Source: a bacterium
Lineage (GTDB): Bacteria > Armatimonadota > Zipacnadia > Zipacnadales > UBA11051
Assembly (NCBI GenBank): GCA_030604405.1
Contig: JAUVVY010000011.1
Location: 40,595 to 104,594, forward strand
Reading direction: 5' to 3'
Length of the DNA stretch: 64,000 nucleotides
The notes under the pieces are model-generated. The model did not search any database. It was not told the origin of the DNA and saw only the letters and a program-made list of their open reading frames with translations. This document shows, piece after piece, positions 6,697-15,688 of the stretch. The position numbers were made by a program, and so were the translations under genes. Within the stretch, counting starts at the first letter, position 1, and each line of letters begins with the position of its first letter.

Positions 6697-9672
6697 ATGA
6701 GAAAGCTTGCGGTTGTACTGGGCGCATGGCTGCTGGTGGGAGGCGCGCTGGCTCAGCAGCCGGACCTAGCCGTTGTGAAGGGCACGTTCACGACCGAGCA
6801 GCGGCCCGCCTCGGCCAGAACCGTGGCGCTGTACTGCGGGATCGTGCAGCGCGCTCTGGAGCAAAACGGCATGGAGTACGACTTGCTCACCGAAGAGCAG
6901 ATAGTCGCGGGCAAGTTAGCCGGCTACAAGCTGGCCATCTTCCCTTTCAACACCGTCTGGCACGACGACGAGATGCAACAGGTGGTGAAGTTCATTGATG
7001 GTGGCGGAAAGCTGATGTGGTTTTATACAGTGCCTCCGCCGCTGCAACAGTTGCTCGGCATTGGCAAGTACAGCTACCGGGGCGTGAACTACGAGGGCGA
7101 GTTCTCCGTGATGCAGTTCGGCGCCGACCGCCCGCCCGGCTTCCCGGCGCAAGTACACCAGCAATCGCCGAACAGCCGGATAGTCGAGGAAGTAGCCGAG
7201 GGTGCCCGCGCCCTTGCGGTCTGGCACGACAAGGAGGGCAAGGATACGGGAGTGCCGGCAGTGCTGCTGTCCGACCATGGTGTTTGGGTCTCGCACGTCT
7301 TGTGGTCTGCAGCCGACGCCGGCGAGCAGCGCCACCTGGTGCTGGCGACGCTGGGGCATTTCATCCCGGGCAAGTGGACGGAGATAGTCGAGGGCGTTAT
7401 GGCCGGGGCGGCTCCGGCCGCCGGCTATGACAGCCTCGATGCGCTGCAGGCAGCAGTGGCCGATAACGAGGTAGCCAGCGGGCTGGCGCAAGCAGCCGTT
7501 GCGCAAGCCGAGCAGGCGAGGGAGCTACTGGCCGCCAGCAAATTCTCGGCAGCCCTGGGCCTGGCCAAGCAGGTTCAGACCAGCGCGCAGTTGGCTGCGG
7601 CGGCCGCTTTCGCTTCGCGCCCCCACGAGTTGCGCGGCGCCTGGATGGGCTACCCTACCGACCAGACCGACTGGGAACAGATCATGTCCGAGCTTGAGGA
7701 GGCGAACTTCAACGCCATCTTCCCGCTGATGTACGGGCCCGGCTCCGCGACGTACCCCAGTGACTATCTGCCTCAGGTCACGGAGACGGATCAGATGAAG
7801 GCATGCATTGAAGCTGCGCACCGGCACGGCATTGAGGTGCACGTCTGGAAAGCTAACTGGCAGGTTCTTCACCGCGCCGCGGCTGAGCTCCGCCAGCAGT
7901 TTACTGATGACGGCCGTATGGTGCTCAGCCTCGAACAGGCGATGGGCCAGGAGGAAAGGAGCGACTATAAGTGGAGCACCAGATGGCTTGACCCCTCCGA
8001 CGAGCGCAACCGCGAGCTGGAGTTCAACGCGACGATGGAGCTGGTGGAGAAATACCATCCGGACGGCATACACTTCGATTTCATGCGCTACCCGTCCAGG
8101 GATTATTGCTATTGCAGCCGCTGCCGGCAGAAGTTTGAGAAGTGGGCCGGCGTCAACGTCGAGAATTGGCCTGAGGACTGTTGGGAGGGCGGCAAGTACC
8201 TGGCGTCGTACAGAGACTGGCGGCGGCACCTGCAGACCTCGCTGGTCAAGCGTATCGCCGAGCGCGCCCGTGAGATAGACCCGAATGTCAAGGTCTCCCT
8301 GGCGGCGCGTGCCAGCCTCACGGGGTCGTTCGAAGGCGATGCACAGGACTGGGTCACCTGGGCGCACGAAGGCTACCTGGACATGCTGTGCCCGATGGAC
8401 TACACGTCCAGTGTCGAGGTGCTGCGCAACAGGCTTGAGCCGCAGATCGAGGCCATTGACGGGGCTGTCCCGGTCTATGCGGGCCTGGGCGTCAGCCCCT
8501 CACGCTCTGCCAGCCCCGTGAATCTTTCCGAGCAGATAAAGCTGGCCCGCGAACTGGGCGCCGACGGGTTTCTAATCTTCTCGCTGACATCGTTCTCGCG
8601 GGCGATGCTCCCGGCCCTGAAGCTCGGTGCCACCTCCACGACCGTTGACCTGAGGCCCCACCACGCACAGCCCGCTAAGGCCACCTTCACGTACCCAAAG
8701 GGTGTCACCGGGGGTCCAGAGCGCACCTACACGTCCGAGGTGCCTTTGAGCGTGCGGGTCAGGATCGCCGCTGCTGGCGATGCAGAGCAGATGATTCTCC
8801 GGGCGTTGGTGATCCCGGCAGCCGGGGGCGAGGCGCAGCCGGCTGGCGAGCATGTCTCAAACAAGCGGCCTGCCCAGACAGCCAAGCTCGAACTCCCGCC
8901 CGAGCCTGGCGTCTGGCAGATTGTGCTCCAGGGCGAAGTCGTCTTCAAGGACGGACACAGGGAACCGTTCTACCTGCGCAGCCGGCCGCTGCGTATATTG
9001 ACCGAGCAGGAGAAGCAGGCCTTGCTGGAGCGGCTGCAGCCGCCGAGCTTCGCGACAGACAAGCTCCACGTCGGGGTCGTTTTGGGCGGCTACGGCAGCG
9101 AAGCCCTGCTCCAGGCGCTGCAGACAGCCGAGGACCTCGAGCCCAGGCCGGTGTACCGACTGACGTCTGAGGCGCTGGAGCCGTGCCAGGTGCTCATCCT
9201 GCCGCAACTGCGCGACACAAGGGGCGCATTCACAAGTCAGGTGGTGGAGTGCCTGCGCAGCTTCGTCGAGGCTGGCGGCGGCCTGCTGGTAACACACGAT
9301 GCGGTGGGAATACGCGGCCACCCTGCGATCTTCGCCGATGTCGCCGGCGGGCTTGGCGGGCCCGTGAAGGAGCCGAGTGTGATAGTCGCTGTCCAACATC
9401 CGCTGACCGCGGGCATGAGCGTCGGCGATGAATTCACTCACAGTTACTACGATCACATCCCGCTCACCCTGGGCGACAAAGGCACCGTCGTTATCAAAGA
9501 CACCTACGGCAATGCGGTGGTCGCCTGCGGTCAGGTCGGCAGGGGCCGCTATGTGGCCTGTGGCATTGCTATAGGTCTCGGTGCCGGTGACGCCGACGTG
9601 CGCCCCACTGGTGCTGAGCTGACCTTGCTGAACAACGCGGTCAGGTGGCTGCAACTCGCCACAGGCCCCTAG
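6697..9672 (+). CDS. Secreted GHL10-type glycoside hydrolase flanked by two GATase1/ThuA-like domains
   Basis: A 991-residue exported protein. ATG 6697 has AGGAGGAG just upstream, and residues 1-20 are a signal peptide (GALA|QQ). An N-terminal Rossmann-like GATase1 fold (about 30-250: 'YKLAIFPFNTVWHDDE', 'FIDGGGKLMWFY') precedes an Ala-rich helical linker. A GHL10 (DUF187/YngK-like) TIM barrel spans about 309-650: 'ELRGAWMGYPTDQTDW', 'GIEVHVWKANWQ', 'DGIHFDFMRYPSRDY' and 'LDMLCPMDYTSS', with the typical 'CYCSRC' loop. A beta region and a ThuA/GATase1-like domain (about 788-991: 'GYGSEALLQAL', 'EAGGGLLVTHDAVG', 'GRGRYVACGIAIGLG') finish it. Family knowledge suggests activity on peptidoglycan or glycans. 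The double GATase1 arrangement is unusual; those domains probably bind sugars or act structurally. Confidence 0.8.
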   Translation: MRKLAVVLGAWLLVGGALAQQPDLAVVKGTFTTEQRPASARTVALYCGIVQRALEQNGMEYDLLTEEQIVAGKLAGYKLAIFPFNTVWHDDEMQQVVKFIDGGGKLMWFYTVPPPLQQLLGIGKYSYRGVNYEGEFSVMQFGADRPPGFPAQVHQQSPNSRIVEEVAEGARALAVWHDKEGKDTGVPAVLLSDHGVWVSHVLWSAADAGEQRHLVLATLGHFIPGKWTEIVEGVMAGAAPAAGYDSLDALQAAVADNEVASGLAQAAVAQAEQARELLAASKFSAALGLAKQVQTSAQLAAAAAFASRPHELRGAWMGYPTDQTDWEQIMSELEEANFNAIFPLMYGPGSATYPSDYLPQVTETDQMKACIEAAHRHGIEVHVWKANWQVLHRAAAELRQQFTDDGRMVLSLEQAMGQEERSDYKWSTRWLDPSDERNRELEFNATMELVEKYHPDGIHFDFMRYPSRDYCYCSRCRQKFEKWAGVNVENWPEDCWEGGKYLASYRDWRRHLQTSLVKRIAERAREIDPNVKVSLAARASLTGSFEGDAQDWVTWAHEGYLDMLCPMDYTSSVEVLRNRLEPQIEAIDGAVPVYAGLGVSPSRSASPVNLSEQIKLARELGADGFLIFSLTSFSRAMLPALKLGATSTTVDLRPHHAQPAKATFTYPKGVTGGPERTYTSEVPLSVRVRIAAAGDAEQMILRALVIPAAGGEAQPAGEHVSNKRPAQTAKLELPPEPGVWQIVLQGEVVFKDGHREPFYLRSRPLRILTEQEKQALLERLQPPSFATDKLHVGVVLGGYGSEALLQALQTAEDLEPRPVYRLTSEALEPCQVLILPQLRDTRGAFTSQVVECLRSFVEAGGGLLVTHDAVGIRGHPAIFADVAGGLGGPVKEPSVIVAVQHPLTAGMSVGDEFTHSYYDHIPLTLGDKGTVVIKDTYGNAVVACGQVGRGRYVACGIAIGLGAGDADVRPTGAELTLLNNAVRWLQLATGP

Positions 9673-9774
9673 ATGCCACTTGCCTCGGACCCGAAAGAAT
9701 ACGCGGTACGGGCCGACGGAAAATGGAAATTTCCGACGACTTCCGGGAGCGCAAGGTGCGGATGCCAGCTGCGC

Positions 9775-10734
9775 TCATGCGCTAGTAATCAAGCCCTGGT
9801 CGAACATCCAGCGTAGCGAATCTGCTATGGCTTGCTCCGGCGTTATCTGCGGGCTGTAGCCGAGTGCTTGCTTCACCTTCGCAATCGTGAAGCACATGTG
9901 CTCACACAGGAATCGCAGGCCCTTCTCGTTCAGCTTGTCGCCGCCCTGGTGCCTGGCCAGCAGCTCTTCCATAGGCACGTACTCGACCTGGGCTTTGCGA
10001 CCGACTGCCTCTGCCAGCAGCTCCACATAGTAGTTGAGCGTGATGGCGTACTCGGATGTGATGTTGTAAGTATCGGCCTTTTCGGGTTGGTCGAGTGCAA
10101 GTACGAAGGCGTCGGCCAAGTCGCCGACATGCCCGAAGTGGATGAGAGCGCGGCCGTCGTTGGGCACTGACAGGACCTCGCCATCAATGATGCGCTGGAA
10201 GCATTTGGGATTGCGCGCGCCCCACAGGTCTATCGGCACAGCGCCGGCGCCGATGATGGCGGTGGGCCGCAGGATCGTCAGCGGGATGTCATACTCCGCG
10301 CAGAGGCGCTGGGCTTCGCTGTCCGCGGCGAGCTTGTGACTGAAGCCGACGTACTGGCTGTCAGGGCCGACATCACGCGGGTGGGTCGGGTGATTTTCAT
10401 CAGCGGGGACATACGCAAGCGGCGCATAGACGCCGACTGAGCCGCACTGCACGTAGTGGCCGATTTTGCCCGCCAGCGGCTCCAGCACCACGCTGGCCGT
10501 GGAGGCCGACATTGCGATCATGTGGACAGCCGCGTCGAAGGTCATGCCCTCGACGGCTTTGGCCAGGGCGCTTTCTGCGCTGATGTCCACTTTCAGGCGC
10601 CGGACAGATTCAGGCAATTGCGCGGGCGTCTGGCCACGGTTGGCGACGGTGACCCGGTCACCCCTGGCCGCCAGTCTCCGCGTTAGATTCAATCCGAGAA
10701 AATGGGTGCCACCAATAATCAGTACGTTCATCAT
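9775..10734 (-). CDS. NAD-dependent epimerase/dehydratase (extended SDR)
   Basis: A 319-residue Rossmann protein starting with 'VLIIGGTHFLGLNLTRRL', the glycine-rich NAD(P) loop of extended short-chain dehydrogenases. 'CGSVGVYAP' and 'TILRPTAIIGAG' match the SDR core, and the C-terminal part 'VKQALGYSPQITPEQAIADS' is typical of NAD-dependent epimerases. The canonical YxxxK pair is not clean: the segment reads 'YVGFSHKL', which puts Gly where the catalytic Tyr should be four residues before Lys. Catalysis may therefore differ, as in CSP41-like members. GGAGG on the minus strand lies close to the first ATG and about 7 nt before the second (10731), so the latter may be the true start. The SDR gene at 10792-11556 is upstream on the same strand, with a 57-bp gap, so the two probably form an operon. 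Confidence 0.8.
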   Translation of the reverse strand: MMNVLIIGGTHFLGLNLTRRLAARGDRVTVANRGQTPAQLPESVRRLKVDISAESALAKAVEGMTFDAAVHMIAMSASTASVVLEPLAGKIGHYVQCGSVGVYAPLAYVPADENHPTHPRDVGPDSQYVGFSHKLAADSEAQRLCAEYDIPLTILRPTAIIGAGAVPIDLWGARNPKCFQRIIDGEVLSVPNDGRALIHFGHVGDLADAFVLALDQPEKADTYNITSEYAITLNYYVELLAEAVGRKAQVEYVPMEELLARHQGGDKLNEKGLRFLCEHMCFTIAKVKQALGYSPQITPEQAIADSLRWMFDQGLITSA

Positions 10735-10791
10735 ACTCCTCCTGTCGCACGGGCAGATGGGCCGCTGTTCGGCCGGCTCGGTATTGGGCTG

Positions 10792-11556
10792 TCAGACCAT
10801 GAGGTCGCCGCCGGTGAGATCGAAGGCGGCACCTGTGATGTATGCGGCCTCGTCAGAAGCCAAAAAACCGACCAGCCAGGCGGCTTCCTCGGGACTGCCG
10901 AGGCGCTGGATCGGGAAAGATTCCTCCCAGGCGCGCAACTCGTCAGGAGGCGTGTTGTCAAGGACCATCTCCGTCGCAATCAGCCCGGGGCAAATGGCGT
11001 TGACGGTGATGCCGTAGCAGGCCAGCTCCTTCGCGAAGCCACGGGTGATGCCGAGCACGGCGTGCTTGGAGGCGGTATAGTGGACGCCGCCGAGAGTGCT
11101 GACAGTCTTGCCCGCCGAGGAGGAGAGATTGACGATGCGGCCCCAGCCTTGCTCCCTCATCGGCGCAATAACCGCCTGCGAGCACAGAAATACGCCGTTA
11201 ACATTGACCGACATCACGAGATTCCATTCTTCCTCAGAGATGCTCTCGACGCGAGTACGCCGGATGATGCCGGCATTGTTGACAAGGATGGAGACGGTGT
11301 CAAAGGCGTCGAGGGTGTGCTGAACCAGCGCCTCCACCTGGTCGCGCTTGCTGACATCACAGTGAACTGCGATGGCGCGCCCGCCGGAGGCGGCGATCTC
11401 GTCGCTGACACGTTGAGCGGCAGTGGTGTCCACATCGCTGACGGTCACGGCGGCGCCTTCGGAGGCGAACAGGCGCGCGAAGGCGGCACCCATGCCACGG
11501 CCGGCTCCGGTGATGATGGCGACCTTATCTCTAAAGCGCATGTTGCGGTCGGACAT
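10792..11556 (-). CDS. SDR family oxidoreductase (FabG-like)
   Basis: A 254-residue classical short-chain dehydrogenase. The motifs are complete: TGAGRGMG (cofactor loop), 'VNNAG', catalytic Ser in 'NLSSSAGK', and 'YTASK' with catalytic Tyr and Lys, followed by 'ICPGLIATEM' and the C-terminal 'ITGAAFDLTGG'. An Asp at the end of beta-2 ('VSDVD') suggests NAD(H) preference. ATG 11556 is chosen because GGAGG lies 8 nt upstream; a GTG three codons earlier overlaps that site. It is probably cotranscribed with the epimerase-like gene that follows. The sugar or polyol substrate cannot be told from sequence. Confidence 0.88.
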   Translation of the reverse strand: MSDRNMRFRDKVAIITGAGRGMGAAFARLFASEGAAVTVSDVDTTAAQRVSDEIAASGGRAIAVHCDVSKRDQVEALVQHTLDAFDTVSILVNNAGIIRRTRVESISEEEWNLVMSVNVNGVFLCSQAVIAPMREQGWGRIVNLSSSAGKTVSTLGGVHYTASKHAVLGITRGFAKELACYGITVNAICPGLIATEMVLDNTPPDELRAWEESFPIQRLGSPEEAAWLVGFLASDEAAYITGAAFDLTGGDLMV

Positions 11557-11565
11557 GTCGGACAC

Positions 11566-11908
11566 CTCCGGCTACTTGTTTAATCTGAATTTCAGTACCG
11601 TGGGCCGGATGGGCCCCGTGTTTCACTTCGGTCAGGCCACCGCACCCACTGCGAAGCAGTGGGTACCCGACGCCTGCGGCGTGGGTACCCGGCCGGTCCG
11701 AACGACTTAACGGCAAAGGCCCACAGACTGGAAAGCCCCGCCTTCGCCAAGGCTACGGCGGGCAAGCTTGTGCCACGCGAGAGAAGAAGGAATGGTATAT
11801 TCTAGCTAGCTATTGACATACACAGTCCAAACGACTCAATGGCAGGAACGCCTGCGCAGGCGATGAGTAGCGTCAGAGCTGGTAGGAAAGGTCGGTGTAT
11901 GACGCTGT
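11566..11908. repeat. Intergenic repeat region upstream of the SDR gene
   Basis: This ~340-bp gap has no gene that I can support. It contains hairpin repeats (ACCCACTGCGAAGCAGTGGG from about 11644, a second GCCTGCGGC-centred one up to about 11690) and a module at about 11735-11775 (CCCCGCCTTCGCCAAGGC, then GCAAGCTTGT) that is found again at about 15518-15553. The stretch at 11795-11820 is A+T-rich. Confidence 0.7.
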
Positions 11909-13054
11909 TCATCCTTTCTGCTCCTGGAGCGTGTATTCATATATTCGTCCTTGACCGCCGACGAGTATAGCGTCCGTTCCCGAATCATCCAGATCCAACG
12001 CAGCGATGGCTGCACAATGTTCGGGTATTGTCTCCTCATAGATCAGCTTCTTGTTGGCATCGTACACCCACAAAGTCGCCTGGTCATTGACGTAAACCCC
12101 TGCTATTGCGGCGAAATACTCTCGCTCATTTTTCTTGAGTCTGACAGGCGTGGCGGCCAGAGTCACCGCCCCCTCCAACGCAGTCGCCTGGAGCTTGGCG
12201 ACGACGTTGGCGTCGAAGTTGAGGACTGTCAGTTTGTCACCGTCAAGATGCAACACGCGTTGCGGACCGGTCTTGTCGGGCCAATTACAGAGCGAAAAAC
12301 GGGCAAGAAAACCAGGAGGACGCGTAGAAGACAGGACGTTGCCCTCGGCGTCCCTGATCTTCATCTCGCCACGAGCATTACTGTGGAGGATTTCCAGGCT
12401 TCCGTTACCGTCGGTGTCCACCATTTCGACGTGCCAGACGTTGCCATCAGGTTTCTTCCACTGACGCTTACCGTCGGCCTGGAGCAGATGGACGCCGCCG
12501 CGGCCATTGAACCCAACGACGAATTCCAGTTCGCCGTCGCCGTCAATATCTCCGGAGCACATGTCATCAACGCCTGGCATGGCCCCGCCATAAGACCAGC
12601 GTGTCGAGCCGTCGTGATCGAAGAGACGGGGGTTGCTGCCCCAGTGCCCTGTGTTGATAAACTCGCAATTGCCGTCGCCTTCGACATCAATAATATCAAC
12701 GTGTTTGGGCCTCGATTTGAAGCTGACAGAGAACTTCACGTTGTAGTGTTGATCAAGCAGCACGGCGCCGCTATTGCCAGCGATGCCGATCTCGGGAACG
12801 CCGTCGGAGTCCAGATCCGCGAAGGCGATGTCCGTCACAGTGCCTGTGGGTACGTACTCGACGAGTAGCTCGCGGATGAATAGACCTGAGCCCTTGGTAA
12901 CTACAGGGGAAGAGGGCTCAGGCGCTGGTTCGGGCGGAGGAGAGGGCATCCAAGCCATCAAGCGCGGGAGAATCCAGATGCTTGCCCCGATGAACAGCGC
13001 GCCAAAAAGCACTATCGCGACACAGCTGCCAATTATTACTTTCTTGACATCCAT
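11909..13054 (-). CDS. Membrane-anchored FG-GAP/VCBS-like repeat protein
   Basis: A 381-residue protein with one N-terminal membrane anchor (about residues 6-33, 'VIIGSCVAIVLFGALFIG'), a Pro-rich linker, and an extracytoplasmic domain with repeated calcium-loop motifs: 'DLDSDGVPEI', 'DVEGDGNCEF', 'DIDGDGELEF', 'DTDGNGSLEI' and 'DLDDSGTDAI'. Such D-x-D-x-D/N-G-x-x-E/D loops punctuate FG-GAP/VCBS beta-propellers, and their ~45-residue spacing fits one. AGGTGA about 8 nt upstream supports the ATG at 13054. It may bind glycan or protein at the cell surface; a specific role is not visible. It lies 3' of a DUF6785-like gene on the same strand with a 90-bp gap, so cotranscription is possible. Confidence 0.7.
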   Translation of the reverse strand: MDVKKVIIGSCVAIVLFGALFIGASIWILPRLMAWMPSPPPEPAPEPSSPVVTKGSGLFIRELLVEYVPTGTVTDIAFADLDSDGVPEIGIAGNSGAVLLDQHYNVKFSVSFKSRPKHVDIIDVEGDGNCEFINTGHWGSNPRLFDHDGSTRWSYGGAMPGVDDMCSGDIDGDGELEFVVGFNGRGGVHLLQADGKRQWKKPDGNVWHVEMVDTDGNGSLEILHSNARGEMKIRDAEGNVLSSTRPPGFLARFSLCNWPDKTGPQRVLHLDGDKLTVLNFDANVVAKLQATALEGAVTLAATPVRLKKNEREYFAAIAGVYVNDQATLWVYDANKKLIYEETIPEHCAAIAALDLDDSGTDAILVGGQGRIYEYTLQEQKG

Positions 13055-13143
13055 TAGGCGTCACCTGTCTTCCCGCTGGGCTCTCGACGCCTTGCCGAGA
13101 GCCAGTTGCGTTCTGGTCATTGATGCTGATTCTCCCCAGAGCG

Positions 13144-15159
13144 CTATCCGAACCAGACGCCGTAACGGCGGACGCTTTCGCCCCCGTAGGCGCCGATCAG
13201 ACCATATAATACGCCCGCGGTAAAGTAATGCCCCAGCGCCAGGCCGACGAAGCCCGGGATGAGCTGCCGGTAGGCGCGCATGCCGCCGAGCTTGAACACC
13301 ACGCTCTTGATCAGCCACACGATCAGAAACGCCCCCCAGACCAGCTCGCCGTAGGAGCAGATCATGCAGAAGGCCAGCGGATGCAGCGGGAAGCGCAAAA
13401 ACGCCATGCGCACGAGCATCAATCCGACGGCGACGACAAAGCCGGAGCCGGTAGCAATGATGCGCGGGGTGTCGGGCTTGAGTGACCCCTTTGCGTAGTC
13501 GGCCACAACCGTGTACTCCTGGCGGGCGATGCCGGAACCCCAACCGGACATGCGCCCAAGTCCGCCGGCGCCGAACTCGTAATAGGCGCGCAATAATCCG
13601 GTCATCGAAACGGTAAAGCCGACTGCAAGCGCGACGATTAGCACCCAGTTCATGGCGCTCTGTTTGACGCCGGTGCCGCGCGCGAGCCGGTAACCATCAA
13701 CCTGGTAGCCCATCATCGAGGAATAATACCCGCGCGACATGAATACAAACGTGGCATAGACCGTCGCGCTTTGCCAGGAGTTCTGGTATCTGAAGGCCTC
13801 GGAGCCGAGGAAATAGCGGATGCCCTTGAAAGATTGATAGTAGGGGTACATCCAGATCAGCGGCACGCCGACTTCGGCGCGGATGCGGGCATACACCACC
13901 GCCAGCATCATCACCAGGACCATGTAAAGAATCGCCAGCCACAGGGCCATGCCGGCCATATTCATCCAGCCGACAATTACCGCGAAGGCGAGTATGCCTC
14001 CGAACACCGCCACCCGGTAGCTCATCGGCTCATCGGAGTCGTCTATCTGCTTGTCACCGGTGAAGGCCTTGCGGAGCACATCGGCGATGTGGTGGCGACC
14101 GATATAGATGAGCAGGATGCAGAGGGCCACATAAGCACCCAGCCCGCGCTCCTGCCAGAAGGGATAGCCGGCAAGCTGGAGGCCTGCGGCCGTGAAGATC
14201 AGCTTTTCAAGCTTCATCATCATATAGAAGGCCCATACGCTGAAGGCGATCTCGGTGGGCACGAGATAGCCGAAGCCGATCAGCTCAGGGCGAAAGTGGA
14301 CCGACATGGGTCGCAGCGAAGACAGCGGGAACTCGGTGAAAAGCGTACCGAGGTCATAGTACTTGCCCAGGGCGGTAAAGGCAGGGTTGTAGGAGTTGAT
14401 GATGTTGGTAATGTTGTAGAAGAAGGCGATGGCGAAGCCGATCCACATGATCCTATTGCGGAGAAAGTCAACGAGAATGGCGGGGCCGTCAACGCCGTGG
14501 GTACATTCTATGGGCAAGTGCAAGAGCGGATAGGTGAGCTTTTCTTTCTCTGACCACTGGCGGCGGAAGATGGTACTGATGGCGAGCATGCAGACCCACA
14601 CGGCCAGGAAAAAGATGCCCCATGCGAAAAGCGGGATCGCCCATGCGCCCCACGGCACCAAACCGGATTCGGAGGCCTCGTAGAGCTTGCGAATGACCTC
14701 GCGGTCGTGTGGCACCATCCAGCCGGGCAGATGGCCCTGCAGGGAGGTGAAGTTATTCTCCGGAGTGTCGAAGTAGAACAAGACGGGCAGGGTGTTCATG
14801 AAGAAGCGGCCGATGCCGCAGCCGGTCACCGTAGTGGCCACGGTGAGGAATACATAGATCATGATGATTTCGCGGCGGTCGAGGCTGAGCCGCCGGCTGA
14901 GGCGACGCACCAGCGGATTAAGCAGCACCAGCACAAGCAGTATGCCGACAGCAGGAATCGGGGGTACGGCTTCGGTAATCTGGCAGAAGTGGGTGATGAC
15001 CTCGGTCTGGTTGATCCAGAAGCTGGCAAGGTAGCAAAGGACTATGGCGAGGATCAGGCTGCGGGCGGTGACGCCGATCAGGGGATAGCGCGGCTGGTCG
15101 AGACCTGCGGCTTCAGGTTCCGAAGTGCGGCCTTCGTCTGTTTTCTTATCCACTGCCAT
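13144..15159 (-). CDS. DUF6785/DUF6784-like polytopic membrane protein (paralogue 1)
   Basis: A 671-residue integral membrane protein with a dozen or more hydrophobic segments spread over its length. It matches what I know as the DUF6785 (N-terminal) and DUF6784 (C-terminal) arrangement, of unknown function and with an architecture reminiscent of oligopeptide-transporter-like proteins. Motifs shared by all four copies in this window include 'PENNF', 'VPWGAWA', 'FRRQWSEKEKLTYPL', 'EPMSYR', 'YARIRAEVGVPLIWM', 'SRGYYSSMMGYQ', 'FLRFPLHPLAFCM' and 'GGMRAYRQLIPGFVGLALGH'. Conserved Arg/Glu within hydrophobic stretches would suit a transporter or a membrane enzyme. The leader just upstream (15160-15210) is nearly identical to that of the neighbouring paralogue at 15689-17692, so the duplication included its 5' region. 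No ribosome-binding site stands out. Confidence 0.75.
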   Translation of the reverse strand: MAVDKKTDEGRTSEPEAAGLDQPRYPLIGVTARSLILAIVLCYLASFWINQTEVITHFCQITEAVPPIPAVGILLVLVLLNPLVRRLSRRLSLDRREIIMIYVFLTVATTVTGCGIGRFFMNTLPVLFYFDTPENNFTSLQGHLPGWMVPHDREVIRKLYEASESGLVPWGAWAIPLFAWGIFFLAVWVCMLAISTIFRRQWSEKEKLTYPLLHLPIECTHGVDGPAILVDFLRNRIMWIGFAIAFFYNITNIINSYNPAFTALGKYYDLGTLFTEFPLSSLRPMSVHFRPELIGFGYLVPTEIAFSVWAFYMMMKLEKLIFTAAGLQLAGYPFWQERGLGAYVALCILLIYIGRHHIADVLRKAFTGDKQIDDSDEPMSYRVAVFGGILAFAVIVGWMNMAGMALWLAILYMVLVMMLAVVYARIRAEVGVPLIWMYPYYQSFKGIRYFLGSEAFRYQNSWQSATVYATFVFMSRGYYSSMMGYQVDGYRLARGTGVKQSAMNWVLIVALAVGFTVSMTGLLRAYYEFGAGGLGRMSGWGSGIARQEYTVVADYAKGSLKPDTPRIIATGSGFVVAVGLMLVRMAFLRFPLHPLAFCMICSYGELVWGAFLIVWLIKSVVFKLGGMRAYRQLIPGFVGLALGHYFTAGVLYGLIGAYGGESVRRYGVWFG

Positions 15160-15688
15160 AAGGGTGATAAGGTGGGGAAGACGCTCGCGATGGTGTCCTC
15201 CCCGAAGCCCCTTTCATGAAGTCCTTGGTGCTCTCAACGTCGGGTCGGTGCGGGCGCACGGCGTGCGCCCCTACGTGATTGGGCGCAATCAATTGCGCCC
15301 CTACAACGGCAACAGCATTGACGGGCTAGAAAGTGACATCGACCAGGTTGTGGCCTGCAAAGATATTGCGCTACACGACCGGCGCGGTACAAGCCCGCGC
15401 CCTACAACAAGCAGATACTTGATTCCTAATTCCGGAATTCACGACCGGAGTTTCAATACAGTTATTGTCTAATGACAAGATTCGCCGTTACGCGCCTACG
15501 GCAAACAACAAGGATGCCCCGCCTTCGCTAAAGCCATGGCGCGCAAGCTTGTCGTCCAGGAGGCTTTGTTGTAGGGGCGCAATTGATTGCGCCCAAGGAA
15601 CAGCGGCCTCAAGGGCGTGACAAGTCACGCCCCTACTTTTTCTGCATGGCGCCAGGGAAAACCTGCATGTGAGGCGGGGCAAATGTCT
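15160..15688. repeat. Repeat-filled gap between tandem DUF6785-like genes
   Basis: This 529-bp gap contains, besides the conserved leader (15160-15210), a dense set of palindromes: one at 15252-15274, GGGCGCAATCAATTGCGCCC at 15281-15300, a GGCGCGGTACAAGCCCGCGC element near 15380-15408, the reverse copy of the CAATT palindrome at 15574-15594, and GGGCGTGACAAGTCACGCCC at 15613-15632. The 15518-15553 segment matches 11735-11775. No gene is supported; short ORFs here are repeat translations. Confidence 0.8.

Noticed and set aside
11814..11860. TTGACA-like box on the plus strand
   Set aside because: No matching -10 at the right distance, and the only downstream gene converges from the other strand.
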